NCBI RefSeq assembly: GCF_013009345.1
Contig: NZ_JABELE010000007.1
Location: 1-64,000 of the forward strand
Length of the DNA stretch: 64,000 bases
Reading direction: 5' to 3'
DNA from: Acinetobacter geminorum
GTDB lineage: Bacteria; Pseudomonadota; Gammaproteobacteria; Pseudomonadales; Moraxellaceae
Below the pieces are notes generated by a model. The model worked only from the letters and a program-made list of their open reading frames with translations, ran no database searches and was not told the DNA's origin. A program made the position numbers and the translations under genes. Below, one piece after another: positions 46,146 through 55,288 of the stretch (the first letter of the stretch is position 1; each line of letters starts with the position of its first letter).

Positions 46146-47369
46146 ATGAATGCACCAGTAAATGTTCAGCAAGAACTTATGCCAGTGCTAGCGTCTATGC
46201 GTGAGATAGATCGTAAGCGCTATTTATGGATGATTAGTCCAGCTCTACCTGTAATTGGTTTAGGTATTTTAGCTGGTTACCATTTTGGTCCACGCCCATT
46301 AAAAAAAGTTTTCGCTTTAGGTGGTCCACTATTATTACATGTGGTGATTCCAGCAATTGATACGATTATTGGGAAGGATGCACGTAATCCAACTGATGAA
46401 GAAATTAAACTCCTTGAAAAAGATCCGTATTACTCACGTCTTGTGAAGAGTTTTATTCCACTGCAATATGCTGCAAATGTTTATGCATGTTATTTAACAA
46501 GCCGCAAAAGCACGTCATTTATTGATAAAATTTTGCTCGGTGTTTCGATGGGGGCGATTAATGGTATTGCGATTAATACAGCCCATGAATTAAGCCACAA
46601 ACATGATCGTATTGATCATATTTTATCTCATCTTGCTTTGGTTCCTACTGGTTATAACCATTTCCGTATCGAACATCCTTATGGACACCATAAACGTGCA
46701 GCAACTCCTGAAGATCCTGCTTCTTCACGTATGGGCGAAACATTTTATGAGTTCTGGCCACGTACAGTTGTAGGGTCTTTTAAATCTGCAATTGAAATCG
46801 AGAAAAATCGTTTAAAACGTAAAGGAAAAGAGTTCTGGTCAGCAGATAATGAATTATTACAGGGCTGGGGAATGAGCGCTGCTTTCCATGCTTCTATGGT
46901 GGGAATTTTTGGTAAAAGCACAATTCCATATTTAGCGACACAAGCATTTTATGGCATTAGTCTTTTTGAAATTATTAACTACATTGAACATTATGGTTTA
47001 CTACGTCAGAAAAAAGAAAATGGTCAATATGAACGTACAATGCCAGAGCATAGCTGGAATAATAACAACGTTGTAACAAACTTATTCTTGTACCAATTGC
47101 AACGTCACTCAGATCATCATGCTTATCCGACTCGTCCATTCCAAGCATTGCGTCATTTTGATGAGGCGCCAGAATTACCAAGTGGTTATGCAAGTATGTT
47201 ACTGCCTGCGTTAATTCCTTCGTTGTGGTTCAAAATGATGGATAAACGAGTTTTTGATCACTATAAAGGTGATTTGAACAAAGCGAATATTTCATCAAAA
47301 CGACGTGCAAAAATTTTTAAGAAATTTGGTGTGGTTGATAAATCATTAGAATCAACATCTACTGAATAA
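46146..47369 (+). CDS. alkM: alkane 1-monooxygenase (AlkM/AlkB)
   Basis: Integral-membrane non-heme di-iron enzyme that hydroxylates the end of medium to long n-alkanes, with rubredoxin as electron donor. All His boxes are present: HELSH (first His about residue 147), EHPYGHH, LQRHSDHH, and the NYIEHYGL box. Several membrane helices precede the first box. The ATG at 46146 (MNAPV) has AGGA 9 nt upstream and equals the AlkM N-terminus I recall from A. baylyi; an ATG at 46140 is only 3 nt from that site. No rubredoxin gene is nearby. Expressed divergently from the AraC regulator. Confidence 0.95.
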   Translation: MNAPVNVQQELMPVLASMREIDRKRYLWMISPALPVIGLGILAGYHFGPRPLKKVFALGGPLLLHVVIPAIDTIIGKDARNPTDEEIKLLEKDPYYSRLVKSFIPLQYAANVYACYLTSRKSTSFIDKILLGVSMGAINGIAINTAHELSHKHDRIDHILSHLALVPTGYNHFRIEHPYGHHKRAATPEDPASSRMGETFYEFWPRTVVGSFKSAIEIEKNRLKRKGKEFWSADNELLQGWGMSAAFHASMVGIFGKSTIPYLATQAFYGISLFEIINYIEHYGLLRQKKENGQYERTMPEHSWNNNNVVTNLFLYQLQRHSDHHAYPTRPFQALRHFDEAPELPSGYASMLLPALIPSLWFKMMDKRVFDHYKGDLNKANISSKRRAKIFKKFGVVDKSLESTSTE

Positions 47370-47393
47370 ATAGAAAGTTTATTTCTTAAAAGT

Positions 47394-47428
47394 AAAAGCC
47401 CTTTAGTATTTTGACTAGAGGGCTTTTT
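47394..47428 (+). terminator. terminator after alkM
   Basis: 14-bp stem with one G-U pair (aaaagccctttagt with actagagggctttt), 6-nt loop, T-rich tail. Confidence 0.88.
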
Positions 47429-47450
47429 AAATTTTGACTTATATAGAAAA

Positions 47451-47476
47451 TAAAGGGAGCTTTGAAACTCCCTTTA
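47451..47476 (-). terminator. terminator of the acyl-CoA dehydrogenase pair
   Basis: 9-bp inverted repeat (taaagggag with ctccctttа region at 47468-47476), 8-nt loop; minus-strand side continues TTTATTTTC. Ends 5 nt before the dehydrogenase stop. Confidence 0.75.
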
Positions 47477-47480
47477 GCTA

Positions 47481-48686
47481 TTATTTTAACTCACTCGATG
47501 ATTTGCCAAGCTCACGACGTGCAATAATCAATTGTTGAATCTGCTGAGTACCTTCAAAAATATCAAGGATTTTTGAATCACGTGCCCATTTTTCAAGTAA
47601 CTCATCTTCGTTATAGCCAACACTTGCTGCTAACTCGACACATTTTAAAGTGATCTCGTTACCAACACGACCTGCTTTTGCTTTTGCAATAGAAGCTTCT
47701 TTAGAGTTTGGCTTTTTGTTATCAGCCATCCATGTTGCTTTTAACATGAGTAGGCGAGCAGCTTCCCATTCAGCTTCCATGCGATAGATTTGTGCTGCAA
47801 GGTTAGAAGCATGCAGATAGGGGGTAGAATAGTCAGGGTCAAGCTGATCTTTAAAGATCTCTTTAATACGTTCTAGTGAAGCTTTAGCGCAACCGATTGC
47901 CATTGCTGCGACCAAAGGACGAGTATTGTCAAAAGTTTCCATTACTCCAGCAAAACCTTTAGCAACATCTACTTCAGCATTGCCCAAAAGGTTCTCTGCA
48001 GGTACACGGCAGTCAATAAAACTAATCACAGCCGTATCTGATGCTTTAATTCCTAATTTATGTTCAAGGCGCTCAACCTTCATTCCAGGCGTACCTTTGG
48101 GTACGACAAATGATTTAATAGCTGCTCGCCCAAGTTTACGATCAAGCGTGGCCCAAACAACAACAGAATCAGCACGTTCACCAGAGGTCACAAAAATCTT
48201 TTCACCATTTAGAATGTAGTCATTACCATCTTTGGTTGCAGTGGTGCGGATCGCGGCAGAGTCAGAGCCGCATCCTGGTTCAGTAATTGCCATTGCTGCC
48301 CATGTTCCGTTGAACCGCTCTAATTGCTCATCATTTGCAACAGCAGCAATAGCTGAGTTTCCAAGACCCTGACGAGGCATACTCAGTAATAAGCCTGTAT
48401 CGCCATAACACATCTCAATAATTCCAAGAGCGGTCGACATGTTGGTTCCGTTACGAATACCTTCATTGTCGGTATCACCGCGCTTTCCAGCTCCTGCAGC
48501 TCCAGCATTAATACCTTCGCCACCTTCATTCATGCCATCAATGAGAGAGGCAAGCATATCAAGTTCTTTTGGATATGCATGCTCAGCTTTATCATATTTA
48601 CGAGAAATAGGGCGTAAAACATTGATCGCAACATCATGTGCTTGATCAATCATCATTTTGAATTTTTTAGGATTTTGTAAATTCAT
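47481..48686 (-). CDS. acyl-CoA dehydrogenase, catalytically complete subunit
   Basis: FAD enzyme introducing the 2,3 double bond in acyl-CoAs. 401 residues from the ATG at 48686, which has AGAGGATA upstream; a longer frame would start inside the neighbouring gene's end. FAD-binding ITEPGCGSDSAAIRT and ILNGEKIFVTSGERAD blocks and the C-terminal DIFEGTQQIQQ with the catalytic Glu are all seen. It lies 24 nt downstream of a second acyl-CoA dehydrogenase that lacks this Glu. Near alkM, so chain-length or branched-acid oxidation after alkane breakdown is likely, but inferred. Confidence 0.93.
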   Translation of the reverse strand: MNLQNPKKFKMMIDQAHDVAINVLRPISRKYDKAEHAYPKELDMLASLIDGMNEGGEGINAGAAGAGKRGDTDNEGIRNGTNMSTALGIIEMCYGDTGLLLSMPRQGLGNSAIAAVANDEQLERFNGTWAAMAITEPGCGSDSAAIRTTATKDGNDYILNGEKIFVTSGERADSVVVWATLDRKLGRAAIKSFVVPKGTPGMKVERLEHKLGIKASDTAVISFIDCRVPAENLLGNAEVDVAKGFAGVMETFDNTRPLVAAMAIGCAKASLERIKEIFKDQLDPDYSTPYLHASNLAAQIYRMEAEWEAARLLMLKATWMADNKKPNSKEASIAKAKAGRVGNEITLKCVELAASVGYNEDELLEKWARDSKILDIFEGTQQIQQLIIARRELGKSSSELK

Positions 48687-48709
48687 TAAAGTATCCTCTG
48701 ATTGATCAT

Positions 48710-50002
48710 TTAAGCATGTAAGCCAGATTGTAAAATTGCAGTAGCCCGTAAATCGCGGTACCAACGTTCAACTGGATGCTCTTTTGTGAAGCCATGTCCA
48801 CCAAGAATTTGTACACCATCTGTACCAATTTTCATGGATTTTTCAGCACAAAGTATCTGTGCTAAGTAAGCTTCGCGGTGAAATGGTTTGCCTGACTCAG
48901 CAAGGCTTGCGGCATTTAAAACCAACATACGCATTGCATCAATTTCAATAGCCATATCTGCAATCATGAAAGCGACACTTTGTCGATGAGAAATAGGTTC
49001 ACCGAACGCAGTTCGTTCATTGGCATATTTAATACAGTAAGCTTTTACAGCTTCACATGTACCTACAGCCATTGCACACCACATTAAGTTGCCTAAATCT
49101 ACAAAGGCTGTGTAATCAAAGTCTGTTGCACCTAATCGTAGAGCAGGTGTGTGATTAAAGTGAAGTGTTGCTGTTTCTGTGGCTTTAAGCCCCATGGCTG
49201 AAGTGTTTTTAATAGAAATAGTTTCGTTGCTCTGCACGACAAATACATCTGGCTTACCATTAAAGTCTGCACTTACTAAAAATACATCAGCTAAATCACC
49301 TAAAATCACTAATGTTTTTTCACCATCAATAAAAAATTGATTATTTTCAAGTGATGCTTTGGTTTTTAAAGTGTAAGGATTAAATGCTGGAGTTGCTTCT
49401 TGTACAGCAAAGGTTGCTGTAATGTCGGAGTCTTCCGCAAAACATGCTAGATACATCGACTGAACTTCGGCAGACCCCCAACGTGTGATTGCATTGATAA
49501 CGCTAAACGTACTGAGTAATCCTGCTGTAAGGCTAAAATCACCTTCAGCTAGTTTCTCAGCAATTAATAAGTTACTAACAATATTTTGTTCGGTTGCGAC
49601 ACCACCTAATGCCTCTGGAAGTGCATAGTAGTTAAGTCCTAAATCTTCAACATATTGCCAAAGACTTTCAGGAAATTGAGCTTCCTGATCAGCATCATGA
49701 GCCAACCCTAATAAAACTTCTTTAGCAAATTGAGACATTGCCTCAGCAGTCATTTGTTGTTCTTCAGTTAGACTTAAATCAAATAAATTTTTTTGTTGGC
49801 GAGGTAAACGTTGTTGTGAAATTTGCTTGGGCTTAAATGCTTTTTGAGTCTGCGTTAATGCTCTAAAGCCAGCTTTTGAACCTTGATAAAGAGATTTTTC
49901 AACAAATTTACGCAACTTGAGTTGATCAAGTACATCGCTTCCAGCCAATCTTGTAATCAGCGATAAACCCAAACCCTGAGCTTTATTGATCATACTTGTC
50001 AT
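48710..50002 (-). CDS. acyl-CoA dehydrogenase paralogue lacking the usual catalytic Glu
   Basis: A 430-residue acyl-CoA dehydrogenase-fold protein with an extra N-terminal segment of about 75 residues (basic, with KPKQISQQRLPRQQK). The core has YANERTAFGEPISHRQSVAFMIADMA and the C-terminal GGHGFTKEHPVERWYRDLRATAIL, but the chain ends with QSGLHA where active members have EGT with the catalytic Glu. It is co-transcribed with the complete enzyme. Mycobacterial FadE pairs form alpha2beta2 enzymes in which only one chain is catalytic; the same arrangement is plausible here. Confidence 0.9.
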   Translation of the reverse strand: MTSMINKAQGLGLSLITRLAGSDVLDQLKLRKFVEKSLYQGSKAGFRALTQTQKAFKPKQISQQRLPRQQKNLFDLSLTEEQQMTAEAMSQFAKEVLLGLAHDADQEAQFPESLWQYVEDLGLNYYALPEALGGVATEQNIVSNLLIAEKLAEGDFSLTAGLLSTFSVINAITRWGSAEVQSMYLACFAEDSDITATFAVQEATPAFNPYTLKTKASLENNQFFIDGEKTLVILGDLADVFLVSADFNGKPDVFVVQSNETISIKNTSAMGLKATETATLHFNHTPALRLGATDFDYTAFVDLGNLMWCAMAVGTCEAVKAYCIKYANERTAFGEPISHRQSVAFMIADMAIEIDAMRMLVLNAASLAESGKPFHREAYLAQILCAEKSMKIGTDGVQILGGHGFTKEHPVERWYRDLRATAILQSGLHA

Positions 50003-50181
50003 GATTATGGTGTCCTAACACATTGTTATTGTTTTATGCTGACACGCCTTATATTAAAAAACTATGTCGTTACTGACATTAGAAAAATGAGTAGATAAAT
50101 GGTAAATACAAAATAATAAAAATATAAGTTTTTGATTTTATTTATTTAAAGTAATTTCAATATTGGGCGAGTCGAGAAGGA

Positions 50182-50212
50182 TTGACTAGAATGACATGGA
50201 ATCATTCTAGTC
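50182..50212 (-). terminator. terminator after the ABC1 kinase gene
   Basis: Perfect 11-bp inverted repeat (gactagaatga with tcattctagtc), 7-nt loop, just past the stop on the minus strand; weak T content. Confidence 0.65.
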
Positions 50213-50222
50213 ATTCATTAAA

Positions 50223-51596
50223 TCAAGCAAAGTTACGAATCATACGTCGCACATTGGTTTTTGCATCAATAACCGTCATAAATGTGTAGGCTCCAATGAA
50301 TTTACGGCTAATAAACATAAATTCTTTTGGCGGGACTGAAAAATAACGTGAAGCCATTGATTTACTGGCTTGTTGCATAACACGGCTATGGAGCTGGCTT
50401 TTCTTCCAGTCATAACGTTCGTGTTCATCCATAAGACCAGCAGGCATATCTGGGTTATTTCCAGGAGTACTGAATGCTTCCGTCGCAAGTAAAAAGACAT
50501 CAGCCATACCTGGTTTAATACTTTCAGGCATTGCATCAAAGAACTCGTAACCAGTCATGGCCTTTACCATCGCATCTTTATTATGTTGATAACCTGCCTG
50601 AATGAGTTGACGGGCAACTGATAGCAAGTGTTCATCAAACTGGCGAATAGCACCAAAATCTAATAATACAATTTTGTCCTGAATATCTTGGCCATTACCT
50701 AAACGCACAAGGTAATTACCAAAGTTAGGGTCAGTCTGCATTTCGCCCCATTCAAAAATTTCACGAACCGCAATCTCTAATGATGCTTCACCGAGTTGAT
50801 TACGACGTTCTTGAGGTAATGACAACATCACAGGGCTATTAATTGGCACACCACGTTCAAAAGTCATGCAGAGTACTTGATTTGTGCAATATTCATCTAC
50901 AATTGTAGGAACAATATAGCGCTCATCATCTTTTAAGCGTTCACCAAAGCGACGAGTAGTGGCAGCTTCTACATCATAGTCAACTTCGCGATGCATCATT
51001 TCACGTACTTCATCAAACCACTGATCAAATTCACGAGTTTGTGGAACCATACGCGTCAGTTTAAGCATGTTTTTAAACAAGCTCATATCGGAGTCAATAG
51101 CATTTGCAACGCCCGGATATTGAATCTTTAAAACTAACTCTAAACCATCTGATTTACGCGTTGCACGGTGTACTTGTGCGAGAGAGGCCGTACCAATTGG
51201 CTCATGATCAATTGTTAAATCATTTAATTTAGCGCCCAATTGCTCTTGAAGGTGCGGCTTAATTGCAGGCCAATCTAAAGCAACTGTCTGGTTATTTAAG
51301 GTGTTTAATGCTTGTGTAATTTCTTCAGGTAAAAAATGTTCACCATAAAGGGCCATCATTTGGCCAATCTTAACAATAGAACCCTTAAGTTTACCTATTT
51401 CAGAAACCAGATAATTAGCTTGCTCGCTCATCGCTTTTTTGCGTTTCTTTTCTTTTTCTTCCTCATTAGAAAATAAAGAAGAGGCACTTGCAGTTGCCCA
51501 ACGTGTTCCTGCAAGTAAAGAAGCTTTCGCGATTGATAAGCGTCGATCCATGGAAGAAGTTTTTAAACTCTTAAGCTTATCTTTCTGATTTGACAT
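50223..51596 (-). CDS. ABC1/AarF/UbiB-family atypical kinase
   Basis: A 457-residue ADCK-like protein kinase-fold ATPase. The family KxGQ motif is present (VKIGQMMAL, residues about 79-87), with the Ala-rich loop counterpart GTASLAQVHRA, the VLKIQYPGV Lys strand, and the catalytic-metal NFGNYLV and LDFGAIRQF motifs. It is not next to ubiE and ubiJ, so it is probably not UbiB itself but a paralogue; a role in quinone or lipid homeostasis is a family guess. Single gene. Confidence 0.87.
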   Translation of the reverse strand: MSNQKDKLKSLKTSSMDRRLSIAKASLLAGTRWATASASSLFSNEEEKEKKRKKAMSEQANYLVSEIGKLKGSIVKIGQMMALYGEHFLPEEITQALNTLNNQTVALDWPAIKPHLQEQLGAKLNDLTIDHEPIGTASLAQVHRATRKSDGLELVLKIQYPGVANAIDSDMSLFKNMLKLTRMVPQTREFDQWFDEVREMMHREVDYDVEAATTRRFGERLKDDERYIVPTIVDEYCTNQVLCMTFERGVPINSPVMLSLPQERRNQLGEASLEIAVREIFEWGEMQTDPNFGNYLVRLGNGQDIQDKIVLLDFGAIRQFDEHLLSVARQLIQAGYQHNKDAMVKAMTGYEFFDAMPESIKPGMADVFLLATEAFSTPGNNPDMPAGLMDEHERYDWKKSQLHSRVMQQASKSMASRYFSVPPKEFMFISRKFIGAYTFMTVIDAKTNVRRMIRNFA

Positions 51597-51738
51597 GAAA
51601 ATAGAATCCTATGCGCATCATGCAGCCAAACGCTGGTGATCTAAAATTGTAACGAATATTACATGTTTTGAGCGTATTAAAATAGTTCTCTCAGACTGAA
51701 TGATCAGTCGAAATGGCTATCTTTATTTCATTAACTTT

Positions 51739-51768
51739 AAAATAGCCTAAGCAATTTTAAAATTTAAG
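51739..51768 (+). repeat. direct repeat, left copy
   Basis: The 15 bp aaatagcctaagcaa at 51740-51754 recurs at 52238-52252 in the same orientation, and similar T/A-rich sequence continues for about 15 bp beyond each copy. The two copies enclose the small gene at 51832-52134. Confidence 0.65.
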
Positions 51769-51831
51769 AAACTTACAGCGTTCAGGTGAGTAAAACTAGG
51801 GTAAAAAACGGATCTTTCACAAAAACTTAAA

Positions 51832-52134
51832 TTACATTTTAAATTGGATCTTTAATTCAGACTTCTGCATTAAGTGAAGGCGATTGGACTGAATATGCTG
51901 TAATAACATTTGTTTGACTGAATCATGCATAAAACCAAGTGCATGAGCTTTTACAATAATAATGCTGGGTAAGGTATAGAAAAAATACTTAACATCCTCG
52001 AGTGTTGCGTTATTAAAGATGCCTTGTTCAATTAACGTCTGCTGTAAAAACTGCTTTTCATTTAAGACATAATCTGAAGATTCATCCCAAAAACGGTGAC
52101 GCATAGCCATCAGATTGTTGTGTTTATAACTCAT
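51832..52134 (-). CDS. hypothetical protein, 100 aa
   Basis: Not recognised. Soluble, helical, rich in Leu, Gln and His, beginning MSYKHNNLMAMRHRFWDESSD, with no signal peptide or membrane helix. A segment TLPSIIIVKAHALGFMHDSVKQMLLQHIQ looks like a compact helix-strand unit. The gene sits between two near-identical direct repeats, with about 70-100 bp on each side. Codon use looks native. Confidence 0.55.
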   Translation of the reverse strand: MSYKHNNLMAMRHRFWDESSDYVLNEKQFLQQTLIEQGIFNNATLEDVKYFFYTLPSIIIVKAHALGFMHDSVKQMLLQHIQSNRLHLMQKSELKIQFKM

Positions 52135-52236
52135 AAAATTGTCAGCTCAGACTTAAATTTAAATAAAATATATGGAGTCGAGCCATGAATATCAAGTTGA
52201 GATTATTTTTTATTCAGTTGCTGTTTGATTTTTTAT

Positions 52237-52266
52237 GTAATTCTTGTAAATAGCCTAAGCAAATTT
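52237..52266 (+). repeat. direct repeat, right copy
   Basis: Second copy of the 15-bp aaatagcctaagcaa core, 498 bp from the first, lying just upstream of ybaK. Confidence 0.65.
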
Positions 52267-52323
52267 AAAAATTTTTCTAAAAAAACTATAATCCAAATAA
52301 TTTCATCTATAACACTACTTATT

Positions 52324-52788
52324 ATGACTCCTGCATGTAGACTGTTAAAAAGTAATAAAATCGAATTTTCTATTCATGAATATGAACATGATTCAAATGC
52401 CAAAAGTTTTGGATTAGAGGCAGCTGAAAAACTAAATTTAGATGTAAGGGAAGTATTCAAAACCTTAATGGTGAGTGATGATAAGAATTTTTTTGTTGCA
52501 GTATTGCCAGTTAATCACCAATTAAATTTAAAAAAAGTGGCTACGGCGTTTGGCTGTAAAAAATTGCAAATGGCCAATCCAAAAGACGCAGAACGTTTAA
52601 CAGGGTATTTGGTTGGAGGGATTAGTCCGTTAGGTCAAAAGAAGCGCTTAAAAACCGTTATTGATGCATCTGCACAAGAGTTCAGCAAAATCTATGTGAG
52701 TGGAGGGAAACGGGGACTAGATATTGGCTTAAACCCTAAAGATCTAGCTCAACTCTTAAATGCTCAATTTGTTGATGTACTAGATTAG
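52324..52788 (+). CDS. ybaK: Cys-tRNA(Pro)/Cys-tRNA(Cys) deacylase YbaK
   Basis: Trans-editing enzyme that removes cysteine wrongly loaded on tRNA-Pro. From the ATG at 52324 it has 155 residues, the usual family length; the frame is open further upstream but those residues are hydrophobic and AT-rich and unlike the family. Typical blocks: [33 protein letters not shown] with the catalytic Lys region, and [15 protein letters not shown]. Stand-alone gene ahead of the siderophore receptor. Confidence 0.92.
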   Translation: MTPACRLLKSNKIEFSIHEYEHDSNAKSFGLEAAEKLNLDVREVFKTLMVSDDKNFFVAVLPVNHQLNLKKVATAFGCKKLQMANPKDAERLTGYLVGGISPLGQKKRLKTVIDASAQEFSKIYVSGGKRGLDIGLNPKDLAQLLNAQFVDVLD

Positions 52789-52862
52789 TAAAATAAATCT
52801 CTTTCTTATGTCATTAAATTAACTAATTTTAAGATAGGTAGTATTAAATCAAATTTTTTAAT

Positions 52863-52881
52863 AAAAACAATTCTCATTATT
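52863..52881 (+). promoter_or_regulatory. Fur box upstream of the IutA-like receptor
   Basis: Reverse complement of 52864-52881 reads AATAATGAGAATTGTTTT, agreeing with 14 of 18 positions of a GATAATGAGAATCATTAT-type Fur site. It lies about 70 nt before the receptor ATG, so iron repression is likely. Confidence 0.65.
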
Positions 52882-52948
52882 ATTTATATTTAGTATTATT
52901 CCGAGCCTTATAACTATCTAATAACTTTTGGGTTTGGAGAAAGGGAAA

Positions 52949-55180
52949 ATGCATCACTACAAAAAGGTTGGGGTTAACTCGAATCATCTGATGTGTGCTG
53001 AATCACGGTATTTTAAATTAAAACCTTGTTGTATTGCTCTTGCAGCAGTATTTGCGCAGCAGGGTTATGCAAATACAAATATTGAAAAGGCAGCCCTTAA
53101 TGATCAACCGGCACAAAAGCCTGTAGCTCAATTGCAAAAAATTATAGTGACGGCGACAAGGACGCCAAAAAATATTGCTGAAATTGCAGGCACAGTTCAA
53201 ACGATTGAAAAGCGGCAAATTGAACAACAGGCAACTGCTGGACGGAAAATTGCCGATATACTGGCTCAGTTGGTTCCATCACTCGGGGTGAGTAGTGGAA
53301 CGACTACCAACTATGGGCAAACAATGCGTGGTCGTGATGTCATGATTATGATTGACGGCGTATCACAAAATGGATCACGCGATGTTGCTCGGCAGCTAAA
53401 TAGTATTAGTCCAGGCATGATTGAACGTATTGAAGTTCTTTCAGGAGCTACAAGTATTTATGGATCAGGTTCTACCGGCGGGATTATTAATATTATTACG
53501 AAACGTGCTGATTCGACTAAACCAGTAAGTTTTGAAACTAAACTTGGTATTACGTCTTCCGATACATTTCGGAGTGATAGTCTAGCTTATGAAATTGGCC
53601 AATCTATTTCATTTAATAAAGATAATGTAAATGGTTTCTTAGGGGCTAATTTCACTAGTCGCGGATCTCAGTTCGATAGCCATGATGATCGTATTGCTAT
53701 AGCACCTATGCAAGGTAGCCGTCCTGATACTGATACAATTGATATTAATAGTCGTATAAATATAGGTTTAACTGATAACCAATCACTAAGTTTGGGTGCG
53801 CAATATTATAAAGATGAACAAGATACGAGTTATGGTCCTGATTATGGGAAAAATTATATTTATGGAGGAGCGCCTAACTCATATATTGGGAAGAAGGGTT
53901 TAGAAATACCTAATCAGCCTTTTACAGAGCGCTATGCATTCAACACTCAATACCAAAATAAAGATATTTTAGGTCAGGTCTTAAATTTAGAAGGATATTA
54001 CCGTAAAGAAGATGCTCGTTTCTTTCCAGTCTTTTTAGGAGGAGAAGGTACAGAAGCAAAACAATCTCAATCTGAAATCGAAGTTGCTGGTCTGCGTTCA
54101 ACAATACAAAGTGATTTAAATATTATGAATCGTGATCTTAATCTAACTTATGGCTTAGATTATGAACATGAAAAAGATCAACAACACTACGAGCATTTCA
54201 CAGCATTTAATACAGGTTTGACCTATAAACCTACAGGTAAAACTTCCGATGCCGGTCCAAATACAACAATTCAAAGTGCTGGCGTTTTTATACAAGGTGA
54301 TTACGCTTTAACAGACCGTATGAATGTCCAGGCTGGTACTCGTTATCAATATATTAAAGCTGAAACAGAACAGTACTCGACTAAAAATGGGATACAGCCA
54401 AGCGGATCTGTAAATGACGATGCTGTTTTATTTAATTTGGGAGCGATATATAAATTAACAGATGAGCAGCAAATATTTGCTAATTTCTCTCAAGGTTTTA
54501 GTTTTCCAGATGTACAACGGATGATGCGAGATGCATTTAATATCTCAACAGCGAATATCCAACCTATTAGTGTAAACAGCTATGAATTAGGCTGGCGTTT
54601 ACAAGGAGAGCAGAGTCTAAATCTAGGTATAACAGGTTTCTATAATACCTCAGACAAAGTTGTTCAATTCTACAAGAACAGTAATAAAGAAACTGTTGCT
54701 GAGGTTATGGACAAAGACCAGCGTGTATATGGTGCTGAACTAACGGCGACCTACCCATTTATGGAAGAGTTTAAAGTTGGGGGAACACTGGGTTATACGC
54801 GTGGTCAATATAAAGATACGGATGGTAAATGGAAAGAGTTGAATGCTTTTCAAGTCTCACCAATTAAAGGTACGATTTTTGCCGAGTGGAACAGTGATGA
54901 AGGATATGGTGCTCGTGTGCAAATGCTTGCTATAAAAGGTACAAATGAAGCCGTAAAAGATGGCTCACTTTCAGCTGTAAAAATTAAAGGCTATAGCACG
55001 ATGGATGTTTTGGCACATTTTCCAGCTTGGAAAGGACGTATAGATTTTGGTGTATATAATGTTTGGAATAGAGATTATCGAACTGTCTATAGTCAACAAG
55101 CAGAAAAAGTATACGGTCTTGTAGAAAGCATACCAGCCGAAGGACGTACTTACGGCCTCAGTTATACATTTAATTATTAA
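52949..55180 (+). CDS. IutA-like TonB-dependent ferric siderophore receptor
   Basis: Outer-membrane receptor of 743 residues that imports a ferric siderophore. Plug blocks (TATRTPKNIAEIAG; QIEQQATAGRKIADILAQLVPSL; MIDGVSQNGSRDVARQLNSIS; EVLSGATSIYGSGSTGGIINIIT) run closely parallel to the aerobactin receptor IutA, and so does the C-terminal YRTVYSQQAE...GRTYGLSYTFNY. The start at 52949 has GGAGAAAGGG upstream; a TTG seven codons earlier is unlikely. A Fur box precedes it. No aerobactin synthesis genes are near, so it may take up siderophores made by other bacteria. Confidence 0.92.
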   Translation: MHHYKKVGVNSNHLMCAESRYFKLKPCCIALAAVFAQQGYANTNIEKAALNDQPAQKPVAQLQKIIVTATRTPKNIAEIAGTVQTIEKRQIEQQATAGRKIADILAQLVPSLGVSSGTTTNYGQTMRGRDVMIMIDGVSQNGSRDVARQLNSISPGMIERIEVLSGATSIYGSGSTGGIINIITKRADSTKPVSFETKLGITSSDTFRSDSLAYEIGQSISFNKDNVNGFLGANFTSRGSQFDSHDDRIAIAPMQGSRPDTDTIDINSRINIGLTDNQSLSLGAQYYKDEQDTSYGPDYGKNYIYGGAPNSYIGKKGLEIPNQPFTERYAFNTQYQNKDILGQVLNLEGYYRKEDARFFPVFLGGEGTEAKQSQSEIEVAGLRSTIQSDLNIMNRDLNLTYGLDYEHEKDQQHYEHFTAFNTGLTYKPTGKTSDAGPNTTIQSAGVFIQGDYALTDRMNVQAGTRYQYIKAETEQYSTKNGIQPSGSVNDDAVLFNLGAIYKLTDEQQIFANFSQGFSFPDVQRMMRDAFNISTANIQPISVNSYELGWRLQGEQSLNLGITGFYNTSDKVVQFYKNSNKETVAEVMDKDQRVYGAELTATYPFMEEFKVGGTLGYTRGQYKDTDGKWKELNAFQVSPIKGTIFAEWNSDEGYGARVQMLAIKGTNEAVKDGSLSAVKIKGYSTMDVLAHFPAWKGRIDFGVYNVWNRDYRTVYSQQAEKVYGLVESIPAEGRTYGLSYTFNY

Positions 55181-55194
55181 TGTGAAGTGAGATA

Positions 55195-55226
55195 GGGAAT
55201 ATCTATAAATCATAGGTATTCCTTAA
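55195..55226 (+). terminator. terminator after the siderophore receptor
   Basis: 11-bp stem with one G-U (ggaatatctat with ataggtattcc), 5-nt loop, tail ttaatagattttg; 15 nt after the stop. Confidence 0.7.
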
Positions 55227-55253
55227 TAGATTTTGAAAAATAATAAAATATGC

Positions 55254-55286
55254 TTGCATCAACAAATGAAAATGATTATCATTATA
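55254..55286 (+). promoter_or_regulatory. Fur-overlapped promoter in the receptor-mtlD gap
   Basis: TTGCAT (55254-55259), 17-nt spacer, TATCAT (55277-55282). Across the -10 lies GAAAATGATTATCATTATA (55268-55286), agreeing with 16 of 19 bases of the Fur consensus GATAATGATAATCATTATC. It points rightwards into a region without a protein gene. Confidence 0.72.
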
Positions 55287-55288
55287 CA

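Noticed and set aside
48687..48764. Longer N-terminus for the downstream acyl-CoA dehydrogenase
   Set aside because: It would start inside the neighbouring gene's end, and the ATG at 48686 has a good ribosome site.
52225..52323. Upstream in-frame extension of ybaK
   Set aside because: Hydrophobic AT-rich residues unlike the family, overlapping a repeat copy; the ATG at 52324 gives the normal length.
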